A program made the position numbers and the translations under genes. From contig NZ_BMSK01000004.1 in assembly GCF_014649115.1 (NCBI RefSeq), positions 459,694 to 523,693 on the forward strand: a stretch of DNA of 64,000 nt, given 5' to 3'. Shown here one piece after another: positions 8,522 to 17,178 of this stretch. Every line of letters begins with the position of its first letter. The stretch's first letter is position 1. Origin of the DNA: Streptomyces eurythermus (lineage in GTDB: Bacteria; Actinomycetota; Actinomycetes; Streptomycetales; Streptomycetaceae). The notes beneath the pieces were generated by a model that had not been told where the DNA came from, searched no databases, and was given only the letters and a program-made list of their open reading frames with translations.

Positions 8522-9415
8522 ATGGAACGTTCACGTATCGCGGTGGCCGGCGCGTCCGGTCTCATCGGCGGCGCCCTGGTGCGGTCCCTGGCCGCCGACG
8601 GGCACGAGGTGGTGCGGCTGGTGCGCCGGGCGCCCCGGGGCCCGGACGAGGTCCGCTGGGACCCGGAGCGGGGCCGGGTCGACGCGGCCGGGCTGACCGG
8701 GTGCGAGGTGGTGGTGAATCTCGCGGCGGCCGGGGTGGGCGACCGGCGCTGGACGCCGGAGTACAAGCGGGTGCTGCGGGACAGCCGGGTGCTGGGCACG
8801 GCCGCGCTGGCCGAGGCGGTGGCCTCGCTGCCCGAGCCGCCCCGGGTGTTCCTCAACGGCAGCGCGATCGGCTTCTACGGCGACACCGGCGAGCGGGTCG
8901 TGGACGAGGACGCGCCTCCCGGCGACGGCTTCCTGGCCGGGCTGTGCGTGGAGTGGGAGGAGGCGGCGGCGCCCGCCGAGGAGGCCGGGGTGCGGACGGT
9001 GTTCCTGCGCACGGGTCTGGTGGTGGCCCGGGGCGGCGGGGCCTGGGGGCGGCTGTTCCCCCTGTTCCGGGCGGGGCTCGGGGGGCGGCTGGGCGACGGG
9101 CGGCAGTACTGGTCGTACATCGCGCTGCACGACGAGGTGGCCGCGATCCGGCATCTCGTCGACCGGGAGGATCTGTCCGGCCCGTTCAACCTGACCGCCC
9201 CGCAGCCGCTGACGAACCGGGAGGTCACGGCGGCGATGGGGCGGGTGCTGCACCGGCCGGCGGTGTGCGCGGTGCCCGGCGGGGTGCTGCGGGTGGTCCT
9301 CGGGGAGATGGCGGGGGATGTGCTGGGCAGTCAGCGGGTGGTGCCCAGGCGGCTGCTGGAGTCGGGCTTCCGGTTCGCCTTTCCCGGTATCGAGGAGGCG
9401 ATCCGCGCGGCGTAA
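8522..9415 (+). CDS. TIGR01777-family NAD-dependent epimerase (SDR39U1/YfcH-like)
   Basis: 297 residues. Rossmann start RIAVAGASGLIGGALVRSL, then WDPERGRVD and the family signature NLAAAGVGDRRWTPEYKR, followed by FLNGSAIGFYGDTGE, LCVEWEEAA and the C-terminal DUF1731 segment EMAGDVLGSQRVVPRRLLESGFRFAFP. Members are atypical short-chain dehydrogenases that bind NADP(H); the substrate is not established. I use ATG 8522, which places the glycine-rich loop at the usual distance from the N-terminus; an in-frame ATG at 8510 adds four residues. Confidence 0.88.
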   Translation: MERSRIAVAGASGLIGGALVRSLAADGHEVVRLVRRAPRGPDEVRWDPERGRVDAAGLTGCEVVVNLAAAGVGDRRWTPEYKRVLRDSRVLGTAALAEAVASLPEPPRVFLNGSAIGFYGDTGERVVDEDAPPGDGFLAGLCVEWEEAAAPAEEAGVRTVFLRTGLVVARGGGAWGRLFPLFRAGLGGRLGDGRQYWSYIALHDEVAAIRHLVDREDLSGPFNLTAPQPLTNREVTAAMGRVLHRPAVCAVPGGVLRVVLGEMAGDVLGSQRVVPRRLLESGFRFAFPGIEEAIRAA

Positions 9416-9598
9416 TGAGCCGATTGGCAACACGGGCGAACAAAAGTGACCGTATGCGACCTCCATGCGACCGTGCCCTGTTGATGCGCGACTCCTCCTG
9501 ACCGATCACCGCCCTAACCTCGATCCGAACTCGGGTATCCGTGGCGCCAGTCGGAGGCATGGCTCCTCCACCGGCCGCGTAACCACAGGAGGGGCCTC

Positions 9599-11065
9599 GT
9601 GCTTGAGCCCGCGTACCAGGTGGACGTCGTCATCGTGGGGGCCGGCATCGCCGGCCTCTCGGCCGCTCACCGGCTGACCAGCGCCGGAATCACCACCGCG
9701 GTCCTGGAGGCCGCCCCGTACGTCGGCGGTCGCATGTCGACGGAGAAGGTCGACGGCTTCCGGCTCGACCGCGTCGGACAGCTGCTGTCCACGTCCTACC
9801 CCGAACTCCGGCTGACCCCGGGCCTGACCGAGCTGGCCGTGCGCCGCTTCGCGCCGGGCGTGCTGCTGCACCGCGACGGGCGCCTCCAGCGCGCGGGCGC
9901 CCCGGCGCCCGGCGGGAGCGCGAGGGGCGCACGGGGCGCACTCCATGTGGTGCGCGCCCTCGCCGGAACGCCCAGGAGTACGGCCGCCCGGGGTACGGCC
10001 CTCAGGGATACGGTCCTCGGGGTCACGGCCGCCAGGGCCACGGCGGCCCGGGCCGCGACCGGCCGGGGCACGACGGTCACGCCCGGCCGGGCCGGCGGCG
10101 CGCCGGTGGGCGGCGCCGTGGACCAGGCCCGGCTGGGCGCCGCGCTCGGCCGGCTCGCGGCGACCCCCGTCGAGCGCGTCCTGGCCCGCCCCGAGCTGCC
10201 CGCCGCCCAGGCGCTGGCCCGGCGCGGGGTGCCGGCGCGCACCATCGACGGCTTCCTGCGCCCGCTGCTGGCCGCGCTGCTGTGCGACCCGGAGCTGACC
10301 ACGTCGAGCCGGTGCGCCGACCTGGCGCTGCGCGCCTTCGCGAGCGGCCGGCTGTGCGTGCCGGAGGGCGGCGCGGAGGCGCTGCCGGAGCTGCTGGCCC
10401 GCGCGCTGCCGCCGGGCACGGTGCGCACCGGGGTGCGGGTCACCTCGGTGTCCACGACCTCGGTGGCCACCGCCGAGCACGGCGAGATCCGCTGCCGGGC
10501 GGTGCTGCTGGCCACCGACGCGCGGGCCGCGGCGGAGCTGCTGCCCGGGCTGCGGGTGCCGGACTTCCATCCGGTGACGGTGCTCCACCACACCACGGAC
10601 GAACCCGCGGAGGCCCTCCCGACCGGCGCCTCGCTGCTGCTGGACGCGGACCGGGGCGGGCCGGTGGCGCACACGGCGGTGCTCAGCACCGTGGACCCGA
10701 GCCGGGCGCCGGCCGGCCGGGTGCTGATCTCCTCGACGGTGCTGGGCCCGCCGCCGGAGGGCGTCGACACCGCCGTCCGCATCCACCTGGCCCGGCTCTA
10801 CGGCACCTCCACGCGCCGCTGGGAGACGCTGGCCGTGCACCACACCCCCGAGGCGGTCCCGGCCATGCGCCCCCCGCACGACCCGCGCCGCCCGGTGCGC
10901 CTCCTGGCGGGCCTGTACGTGTGCGGCGACCACCGCGACACCAGCACGGTCCAGGGCGCGCTGCACTCCGCCCGCCGGGCGGCGGCGGCCATCCTGGCGG
11001 ACCTGGGCGCGACGGGCTCGATGCACCGCGCGGACCCGGCCCCGGTGCTGCCGAGGGCGGCGTAG
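9599..11065 (+). CDS. FAD-dependent amine oxidase / protoporphyrinogen oxidase-like protein
   Basis: 488 residues from GTG 9599, 7 bases after AGGAGGGG. The dinucleotide-binding motif is VVIVGAGIAGLSAAHRL with the following VLEAAPYVGGRMST, the amine-oxidase/HemY/phytoene desaturase signature. The C-terminus GLYVCGDHRDTSTVQGALHSARRAA is the second FAD contact. An Ala/Arg/Thr-rich stretch (about residues 105-165) interrupts the fold and is encoded by an in-frame 15-bp tandem repeat. The substrate is unknown; an active protoporphyrinogen oxidase is not implied. Converges with the regulator gene downstream. Confidence 0.8.
   Translation: MLEPAYQVDVVIVGAGIAGLSAAHRLTSAGITTAVLEAAPYVGGRMSTEKVDGFRLDRVGQLLSTSYPELRLTPGLTELAVRRFAPGVLLHRDGRLQRAGAPAPGGSARGARGALHVVRALAGTPRSTAARGTALRDTVLGVTAARATAARAATGRGTTVTPGRAGGAPVGGAVDQARLGAALGRLAATPVERVLARPELPAAQALARRGVPARTIDGFLRPLLAALLCDPELTTSSRCADLALRAFASGRLCVPEGGAEALPELLARALPPGTVRTGVRVTSVSTTSVATAEHGEIRCRAVLLATDARAAAELLPGLRVPDFHPVTVLHHTTDEPAEALPTGASLLLDADRGGPVAHTAVLSTVDPSRAPAGRVLISSTVLGPPPEGVDTAVRIHLARLYGTSTRRWETLAVHHTPEAVPAMRPPHDPRRPVRLLAGLYVCGDHRDTSTVQGALHSARRAAAAILADLGATGSMHRADPAPVLPRAA
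9980..10054 (+). repeat. In-frame 15-bp coding minisatellite
   Basis: Five consecutive 15-base units (9980, 9995, 10010, 10025, 10040), each starting ACGG and encoding TAARG, TALRD, TVLGV, TAARA and TAARA. Two more decayed units follow to about 10084. The units are codon-aligned, so copy-number change would not break the reading frame. Confidence 0.8.
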
Positions 11066-11103
11066 CCCCCAGGCGTGGCGTCGGGGCGTGGCTTCGGGTG
11101 GCC

Positions 11104-12573
11104 CTACCCGAGCGTCGCGACCTTCTCCCGGTAACCGCGCACCGGCGCCGCGTCCCGGTACGGCTCCAGCCGGCGTTCGAAGTCCTTGACGTACTCCACC
11201 GCGCGGGCGGAGCGCATCTCGGCGGCCTGCCCCGCGGCCTCCGCGGCGAGCGCGCAGGCCTGGTCGAGTTCGCCGAGGCCGAGCCGCGCGGTGGCGAGGA
11301 CGACCCGGCAGAACAGCCGGCTGCGGGCGAAGGCTGGCGCCCGCAGCTGGAGGGCGCGCTCGGCGTGCTGCGCGGCCGCCCGGAACTGCTGGAGGTCCCG
11401 GTGGCAGTGCGCGAACTCGTCGGCGAGCTGCCCCTCGTCGAAGAACCGGGCCCAGTGCGGCACCTCGTCCCCGGGCCGGGCCGCCTCCAGCGCGCGCTCG
11501 GCCCGCACCAGCGCCGCGGTGCACGCCCGTACCTCGCCGAGGACGGCGTGCGCCCGCGCCTCGGAGGCGTGCAGCAGCGACTGGACGACGGGCGGGGCGC
11601 CGGTGCCGACGCCCTGCTGGGCGACCCGGGTCAGCTGCACGGCCTCCCTGCCGTGCCCGAGGTAGACGGCCTGGCGGCTCATGGTGACCAGGACGTAGGA
11701 GCCGTAGGCCCGGTCGCCGGCGGCCTGGGCGAGCCGCAGGGCCTGCACGAAGTAGCGCTGGGCGAGCCCGTGCGCGGCGATGTCGTACGACGTCCAGCCC
11801 GCCAGCCGGGTCAGGTCGGCGGCGGCGCCGAACAGCCGGCGGCCGGTCTGCTCGCCGTAGCTGCCGCGGAGCATCGGCTCGCACTCGTGCTCCAGGTAGC
11901 GCACCAGCGCCTGCCGGGCGTGGCCGCCGCCGAACCGGTCGTCGAGGGTGCGGAACAGCTCGCCGACCGAGCGCAGCGCGGCGATGTCGCCGGTGGTGAC
12001 CCGGTGGCCGGGGGCGCGTTCGGCACTCGCGCGGGCGCGGGCCGCGGCCGCCGCCCCGGGCGGGAGCGGGGACCTGACCGCGCCGGGCCGGCCCTGCTGC
12101 GGCACCCGGGGCCCCGGCTCGCGGGCCACCCGGTCGTCGGGCTTGCCGATCAGCCAGTCCCGGCTGGGCACGACCAGGCCCGCCGGGGTGAAGGCGATCT
12201 TGCGCAGCTCGGCGTGGCTGCCGGAGTCCTTGCGCCACAGGCCGCTGACGATGTCGACGGCCTCCTCCGGGGTGGCCGCGAACTCCAGCCCGGCGTACAC
12301 CGGCGCACAGGAGTCCAGGCCGAGATCCTGGGCGGTGAGCCGGCGCCCGAGCCGGCGGGTGAAGACCTCGGCGATGAGGGCGGGGGTGGTGCCGCGCGGC
12401 TGCTGCCCGCGCAGCCAGCGGGTGACCGATGTCTTGTCGTATCTGAGGTCCAGCCCGTGTTCCAGACCGAGCTGATCGACGCGACGCGCCAGACCCGCGT
12501 TGGAGAACCCCGCTTCTGCGATGAGCGCGGCGAGCTGGCGGTTGGGGGTGCGCTGCGCGGGTCGGTCCGTCAT
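11104..12573 (-). CDS. XRE-type/TPR regulator resembling NsdA-class proteins
   Basis: 489 residues from ATG 12573. The N-terminal 75 residues ([41 protein letters not shown]) form a Cro/C1-like DNA-binding domain. After a proline/alanine-rich linker (about residues 125-165), the C-terminal 300 residues are helical and tetratricopeptide-like ([60 protein letters not shown]). Large Streptomyces regulators of this build affect development and antibiotic production; that role here is inference. The ORF could begin at 12684, but the family starts near the HTH. It is divergent from lipB. Confidence 0.75.
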   Translation of the reverse strand: MTDRPAQRTPNRQLAALIAEAGFSNAGLARRVDQLGLEHGLDLRYDKTSVTRWLRGQQPRGTTPALIAEVFTRRLGRRLTAQDLGLDSCAPVYAGLEFAATPEEAVDIVSGLWRKDSGSHAELRKIAFTPAGLVVPSRDWLIGKPDDRVAREPGPRVPQQGRPGAVRSPLPPGAAAAARARASAERAPGHRVTTGDIAALRSVGELFRTLDDRFGGGHARQALVRYLEHECEPMLRGSYGEQTGRRLFGAAADLTRLAGWTSYDIAAHGLAQRYFVQALRLAQAAGDRAYGSYVLVTMSRQAVYLGHGREAVQLTRVAQQGVGTGAPPVVQSLLHASEARAHAVLGEVRACTAALVRAERALEAARPGDEVPHWARFFDEGQLADEFAHCHRDLQQFRAAAQHAERALQLRAPAFARSRLFCRVVLATARLGLGELDQACALAAEAAGQAAEMRSARAVEYVKDFERRLEPYRDAAPVRGYREKVATLG

Positions 12574-12811
12574 CTGCGGTGCGGTCTCCTGCCTTCCGGG
12601 CGGTGGACGTGCCCGGATTGCCTTTGAGCAGCCCTTATGGCTCACGAACGGCGCGAATGTAGCGGAGAGTGAGCAGACGATCACACACTTTGCGCCACCT
12701 TCATCCGATCGTGTGAGGAACGCCCGCCGGGCTGACGTGTACGGCTCGGACGTACAGTGGCGTGGGCGCGATACATGCCTGACACACCCATCGCCGAGGG
12801 AGGCGCTTGCC

Positions 12812-13609
12812 GTGAGTGAGTTGCGGTTCGTCCGCAGGGGATTCGGTGCCGATGCCGTCGACTACCAGGCGGCCTGGGACGAGCAGCGCCGGATCCACGC
12901 GGCCCGGTTCGCCGACGAGGTCCCCGACACCGTGATCCTCCTGGAGCACCCCCCGGTGTACACGGCCGGCCGGCGCACCGAGGACAGCGAGCGCCCGCTG
13001 GACGGGACCCCGGTCATCGACGTGGACCGCGGCGGCAAGATCACCTGGCACGGCCCGGGCCAGCTGGTGGGCTACCCGATCCAGAAGCTGCCCCGCCCGG
13101 TGGACGTGGTCGCGCACGTACGGCGGCTGGAGGAGGCGCTCATCCGCACCTGCGCCGAGTTCGGCCTGGAGACCACCCGGGTCGAGGGCCGCAGCGGCGT
13201 ATGGGTGCTCGGCGACCCGGTCGAGCAGCGGCCGGCGCTCGGGGGGCTGTCCCTGGACCTCGACCCGCGCCTGACCGACGAGGAGTTCGACCCCCGGCTC
13301 AACGGCCCCGAGTACGCCCCGTCCAACGCGGGCCAGCGGCGCGAGGACCGCAAGATCGCGCAGATCGGCATCCGGGTGGCCAAGGGCGTCACGATGCACG
13401 GCTTCTCGTTCAACGTGAACCCGGACATGAAGTGGTTCGACCGGATCATCCCGTGCGGCATCCGCGACGCGGGCGTGGCCTCCCTCGCGGGCGAGCTGGG
13501 CCGGGACATCACGGTCGAGGAGGTCGTGCCGGTGGTGGAGAAGCACCTCAGGGACGTCCTGGAGAACGCGGACCTGAAGCCCCGGGAGATCGAGAAGGCG
13601 TCCGCCTGA
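12812..13609 (+). CDS. lipB: Lipoyl(octanoyl) transferase
   Basis: 265 residues from GTG 12812, with GGGAGG upstream. LipB moves octanoate from acyl carrier protein to the lipoyl domains of E2 and GcvH. Visible motifs: [29 protein letters not shown], the catalytic Lys region [23 protein letters not shown] and the catalytic Cys in [12 protein letters not shown]. An extra loop (about residues 135-165, [18 protein letters not shown]) is longer than in E. coli and is common in actinobacteria. lipA follows 114 bases downstream, so the two make one lipoylation unit serving the aceE/sucB-type complexes. Confidence 0.96.
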   Translation: MSELRFVRRGFGADAVDYQAAWDEQRRIHAARFADEVPDTVILLEHPPVYTAGRRTEDSERPLDGTPVIDVDRGGKITWHGPGQLVGYPIQKLPRPVDVVAHVRRLEEALIRTCAEFGLETTRVEGRSGVWVLGDPVEQRPALGGLSLDLDPRLTDEEFDPRLNGPEYAPSNAGQRREDRKIAQIGIRVAKGVTMHGFSFNVNPDMKWFDRIIPCGIRDAGVASLAGELGRDITVEEVVPVVEKHLRDVLENADLKPREIEKASA

Positions 13610-13625
13610 CCGTCGGCACCGGGAA

Positions 13626-13667
13626 TGCGCCCTGCGGTCGGGAGGTTGGTCTCACCGGCAGGGCGCA
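13626..13667 (+). other. Hairpin between lipB and lipA
   Basis: Perfect 10-bp stem (13626-13635 with 13658-13667) and a 22-base loop, starting 16 bases after the lipB stop. It could be a partial terminator or an mRNA stability element inside the lip operon. Confidence 0.5.
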
Positions 13668-13723
13668 ATGAGCACGGGCGTACCCTGGTGTACGCCGAAG
13701 AATCGAAGTCACAGGGAGCCGAC

Positions 13724-14689
13724 GTGTCCGCAGTCTCACCCGACGGACGCAAGATGCTGCGCCTGGAGGTCCGCAACAGCCAGACCCCCATCGAGCGCAA
13801 GCCCGAGTGGATCAAGACCCGGGCGAAAATGGGCCCCGAATACACGAAGATGCAGAACCTCGTGAAGAGCGAGGGCCTGCACACGGTGTGCCAGGAAGCC
13901 GGCTGCCCGAACATCTACGAGTGCTGGGAGGACCGCGAGGCGACCTTCCTCATCGGCGGCGACCAGTGCACCCGGCGCTGCGACTTCTGCCAGATCGACA
14001 CCGGCAAGCCCGAGGCGCTCGACCGCGACGAGCCGCGCCGGGTGGGCGAGTCCGTGGTGACGATGGACCTGAACTACGCCACCATCACCGGCGTGGCCCG
14101 CGACGACCTGCCGGACGGCGGCGCCTGGCTGTACGCCGAGACCGTGCGCCAGATCCACGAGCAGACGGCCGGGCGCGAGGGCGGCCGGACCAAGGTGGAG
14201 CTGCTGGCCCCCGACTTCAACGCGGTGCCCGAGCAGTTGGCGGAGGTGTTCGAGTCCCGTCCCGAGGTCTTCGCGCACAACGTCGAGACGGTCCCCCGGA
14301 TCTTCAAGCGGATCCGTCCCGGCTTCCGCTACGAGCGCTCCCTGAAGGTCATCACCGAGGCCCGCGACTTCGGCCTGGTCACCAAGTCCAACCTGATCCT
14401 CGGCATGGGCGAGACCCGCGAGGAGGTCAGCGAGGCGCTGAAGCAGCTGCACGAGGCGGGCTGCGAGCTGGTCACCATCACCCAGTACCTGCGCCCCTCC
14501 GTCCGGCACCACCCGGTGGAGCGCTGGGTGAAGCCGCACGAGTTCGTGGAGCTGAAGGAGGAGGCCGAGCAGATCGGCTTCTCCGGTGTGATGTCCGGCC
14601 CGCTGGTGCGCTCCTCCTACCGCGCCGGGCGGCTGTACCAGATGGCCGTCGAGAAGCGGGGCGCTTTCGTCGCCGCCCAGGCGGTGTGA
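13724..14689 (+). CDS. lipA: Lipoyl synthase (radical SAM)
   Basis: 321 residues from GTG 13724, with GGGAGCC upstream. It inserts two sulfurs into protein-bound octanoate. The auxiliary cluster motif is C-X4-C-X5-C ([12 protein letters not shown]) and the radical SAM cluster is C-X3-C-X2-C (CTRRCDFC). The RSSY motif near the C-terminus ([12 protein letters not shown]) supplies the serine ligand to the auxiliary cluster. Other conserved segments: [23 protein letters not shown] and GMGETREEV. The ORF is open further upstream to 13625, but the family starts close to the motif [19 protein letters not shown]. Confidence 0.96.
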   Translation: MSAVSPDGRKMLRLEVRNSQTPIERKPEWIKTRAKMGPEYTKMQNLVKSEGLHTVCQEAGCPNIYECWEDREATFLIGGDQCTRRCDFCQIDTGKPEALDRDEPRRVGESVVTMDLNYATITGVARDDLPDGGAWLYAETVRQIHEQTAGREGGRTKVELLAPDFNAVPEQLAEVFESRPEVFAHNVETVPRIFKRIRPGFRYERSLKVITEARDFGLVTKSNLILGMGETREEVSEALKQLHEAGCELVTITQYLRPSVRHHPVERWVKPHEFVELKEEAEQIGFSGVMSGPLVRSSYRAGRLYQMAVEKRGAFVAAQAV

Positions 14690-14944
14690 GTCCCGCTCCG
14701 GTTCCGCGGTGTGAGCCGCGCGTGTGAATCGTCGCACAAATTGCTACTGGCCGGTAATGGCCGAGTCGACGCGGTCCCGGCCGTCCTCGCTGATGAGGGC
14801 GACCGCCGGGGCCGCGCCGTTCGTTCCGGCTCCGGCACCGGGGGGTTCACCACTGTTTGACCGGCCGGTCACGCCCTGGTAACACCAGACAGTGACCCTG
14901 GTGTCACGCCCCTGACTCCACCGCTTCGAGGGGGGATCCCGATC

Positions 14945-15145
14945 ATGCAGGCACCACCCGTGCGCGCCACCGCCATCCCGTCCTTCACCGACGCGCTGCG
15001 CCGCGTCGAGTCCCTGCTGCTGAGCGGCGGCCAGCGCACCGCCCGCCGCAACGCCTGGACCTCCGTCCTGGAGGACCGCCGCCGGGCCAAGGACCGGGTC
15101 GAGGCCCAGCGGTTCCTGGAGCGGGCCGCCGCCGGCCGCTCCTGA
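14945..15145 (+). CDS. Small conserved hypothetical protein
   Basis: 66 residues, starting MQAPPVRATAIPSFTDALRRVESLL and ending in a basic helical region (RTARRNAWTSVLEDRRRAKDRVEAQRFLERA). A purine-rich GAGGGGGGAT lies 7 bases upstream of the ATG. No membrane segment or known domain; the second half would form an amphipathic, positively charged helix. I recall a similar small ORF between lipA and the DUF4191 gene in other streptomycetes, which supports it being real. Function unknown. Confidence 0.65.
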   Translation: MQAPPVRATAIPSFTDALRRVESLLLSGGQRTARRNAWTSVLEDRRRAKDRVEAQRFLERAAAGRS

Positions 15146-15226
15146 CCCCGCCCGGCCCCGCCCCCGGACCGGCCCCGCCGGGCACTGCCGTCGTAGGCGC
15201 TCCCGGGGGCACGTAGACTTCGTGGC

Positions 15227-15928
15227 ATGGCGAGGAAGGAAACCGCGGCGGACGCCGCGAATGCCGGGCGACTGAAGCAGATCGCCCTCACGTACCAGAT
15301 GACCCGCAAGGCCGACAAGACGATCGGCCTTGTACTCGCGGCCGTCGGGATCGGCACGCTCGGTGTCTTCCTCGCGATCGGCTTCCTGATCGGACACCCG
15401 GTCTACCTGGGCATCTTCGGTCTGCTGGTCGCCCTGCTGGCGACGGCCGTCGTGTTCGGCCGCCGGGCCGAGCGGGCCGCGTTCGGCCAGATGGAGGGCC
15501 AGCCGGGCGCCGCCGCGGCCGTGCTGGACAACATCGGCCGGGGCTGGACGACGACTCCGGCGGTGGCGATGAACCGCAGCCAGGACGTGGTGCACCGGGC
15601 CGTCGGCAAGGCCGGCATCGTGCTGGTGGCCGAGGGCAACCCGAACCGGGTGAAGACCCTGCTGGCGGCCGAGAAGAAGAAGATGAACCGGATCGTCGCG
15701 GACGTGCCGGTGCACGATGTGATCGTGGGCAACGGCGAGGGCCAGGTGGAGCTGAAGAAGCTGCGCACGACCCTGCTGAAGTTCCCGCGGGTGCTGACCG
15801 GCCCCCAGGTGACCGCCACCAACGACCGGCTGCGCGCGCTCGGCGACCTGATGAGCAACATGCCGTTGCCAAAAGGCCCCATGCCGAAGGGGATGCGCCT
15901 CCCGAAGGGCGGCCCCCGGGGGCGCTGA
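15227..15928 (+). CDS. DUF4191 integral membrane protein
   Basis: 233 residues. Starts MARKETAADAANAGRLKQIALTYQMTRKAD, then two adjacent membrane segments (about residues 40-85, VLAAVGIGTLGVFLAIGFLI and LGIFGLLVALLATAVVF). The soluble remainder contains RRAERAAFGQMEGQPGAAAAVLDNIGRGW and VLVAEGNPNRVKTLLAAEKKKMNRI. This is the actinobacterial DUF4191 family, conserved beside lipA; function not known. A strong terminator follows at 15950-15985, which marks the left edge of the inserted pigment region. Confidence 0.85.
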   Translation: MARKETAADAANAGRLKQIALTYQMTRKADKTIGLVLAAVGIGTLGVFLAIGFLIGHPVYLGIFGLLVALLATAVVFGRRAERAAFGQMEGQPGAAAAVLDNIGRGWTTTPAVAMNRSQDVVHRAVGKAGIVLVAEGNPNRVKTLLAAEKKKMNRIVADVPVHDVIVGNGEGQVELKKLRTTLLKFPRVLTGPQVTATNDRLRALGDLMSNMPLPKGPMPKGMRLPKGGPRGR

Positions 15929-15949
15929 CCCGCACCCGTACGCCATCGA

Positions 15950-15985
15950 CGAAGCCCCGTACCCCCTCCAGGGTGCGGGGCTTCG
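15950..15985 (+). terminator. Terminator after the DUF4191 gene
   Basis: 15-bp stem (15950-15964 with 15971-15985), one G-T pair, 6-base loop, 21 bases after the stop codon, followed by TTG. Confidence 0.85.
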
Positions 15986-16049
15986 TTGACACGCCACCGA
16001 ACGGAGCATCCGGCGGGTTGTCGGCTCATCCGCTTTTAGCCTTCGGGAT

Positions 16050-17135
16050 GTGACAAAACGCCATATTACGTACCTCGCATGCGCCACGGCCCTCGTCGGT
16101 GCGTTCGCCGGCGCCGCCCCGGCGTCGGCGGCCCACCGGACCCTCGTGGTGCACCCCGGTGAATCCATCCAGAAGGCGGTGAACGCCGCCCGGCCCGGCG
16201 ACACCGTGCGGGTCCTGGCCGGCACCTACCACGAGAGCGTCACGCTCAGGACGGCCGCGGTGACCCTGCGGGGCGCGGGCCCGGACACCGTCATCCGGCC
16301 GCCCGCCGGCGCCAAGCTCGTACCGCCCGCCAAGGGGGCCACCCCCACCTGTCTCGGCTCCGGCAACGGCATCTGCGTGGTCGGCGGGAAGCACAAGCCC
16401 CTGCGGGACGTCACCGTCGCCGATCTGTCGGTGACCGGGTTCGCCAAGGTCGGCCTGTGGTCCATGGGCACCGACCATCTGACCGTGACCGGGGTGACCG
16501 CCGACGACAACGGCCAGTGGGGCATCGCCCAGGAGCACTCCACCCGGGGCGTCTTCCGCCGGGACACCGCCCGGCGCAACGGCGACGCCGGCCTGTTCCT
16601 CGCCAACAGCGTCAAGGCCGAACAGGGCGCCCAGGACAGCAAGGGCACCGTGGTCGACCGCACCCTGCTGGAGGGCAACCGGATCGGGCTCACCGTCCGC
16701 CGGCTGCGCGACCTCACCGTCCGGCGCAACCACGTCACCGGCAACTGCGCCGGCGTGTTCATCGTGGGCGACGAGAACAAGCCCCGGGCGGGCGCGCTGA
16801 CCGTACGCGCCAACCTGGTCGAGCGGAACAACAAGTACTGCCCGAAGACCGCCCGGCTGCCCTACCTCCAGGGCTCCGGCATCGTCCTGACCGGCACCGA
16901 GAACACCCTGGTCTCCCGGAACACCGTCACCGGCCACTCGGGCAAGTCCCCGCTGTCGGGCGGCATCGTCCTGTTCAAGAGCTTCGTCGGTGCCACCAGC
17001 GAGCGGAACCGGATCACCGGCAACCACCTGTCGGCCAACTCCCCGGCGGACCTGGTCAACCAGGAGGCGGCGAAGAGCGGCAACGCCTTCACCCGCAACT
17101 CCTGCCGCGCCTCCAGGCCCGCGGGCCTGTGCTGA
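16050..17135 (+). CDS. Secreted parallel beta-helix repeat protein
   Basis: 361 residues from GTG 16050; the ribosome site is weak. A Sec signal peptide (MTKRHITYLACATALVGAFA, cleavage probably after APASA) is followed by a right-handed parallel beta-helix: IQKAVNAARPGDTVRVLAGTYHE and repeated turns such as VTVADLSVTGFAKVGL, VTGVTADDNGQWGI and LTVRRNHVTGNCAGVFI, as in NosD/pectate-lyase-like PbH1 proteins. Four Cys residues could form two disulfides. No pectate-lyase catalytic residues can be assigned with confidence. It sits at the left margin of the pigment cluster, 43 bases before the methyltransferase, so it may be co-transcribed, but a link to the pigment is unproven. Confidence 0.75.
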   Translation: MTKRHITYLACATALVGAFAGAAPASAAHRTLVVHPGESIQKAVNAARPGDTVRVLAGTYHESVTLRTAAVTLRGAGPDTVIRPPAGAKLVPPAKGATPTCLGSGNGICVVGGKHKPLRDVTVADLSVTGFAKVGLWSMGTDHLTVTGVTADDNGQWGIAQEHSTRGVFRRDTARRNGDAGLFLANSVKAEQGAQDSKGTVVDRTLLEGNRIGLTVRRLRDLTVRRNHVTGNCAGVFIVGDENKPRAGALTVRANLVERNNKYCPKTARLPYLQGSGIVLTGTENTLVSRNTVTGHSGKSPLSGGIVLFKSFVGATSERNRITGNHLSANSPADLVNQEAAKSGNAFTRNSCRASRPAGLC

Positions 17136-17178
17136 CCGGACGGCCGTACCCGACCCACGCAAGGAAGGAAGGCGGCAC

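Noticed and set aside
9599..11065. Protoporphyrinogen oxidase (hemY) as a firm call
   Set aside because: The FAD motifs fit the whole amine oxidase family, no heme genes are close and the middle of the protein is altered by repeats.
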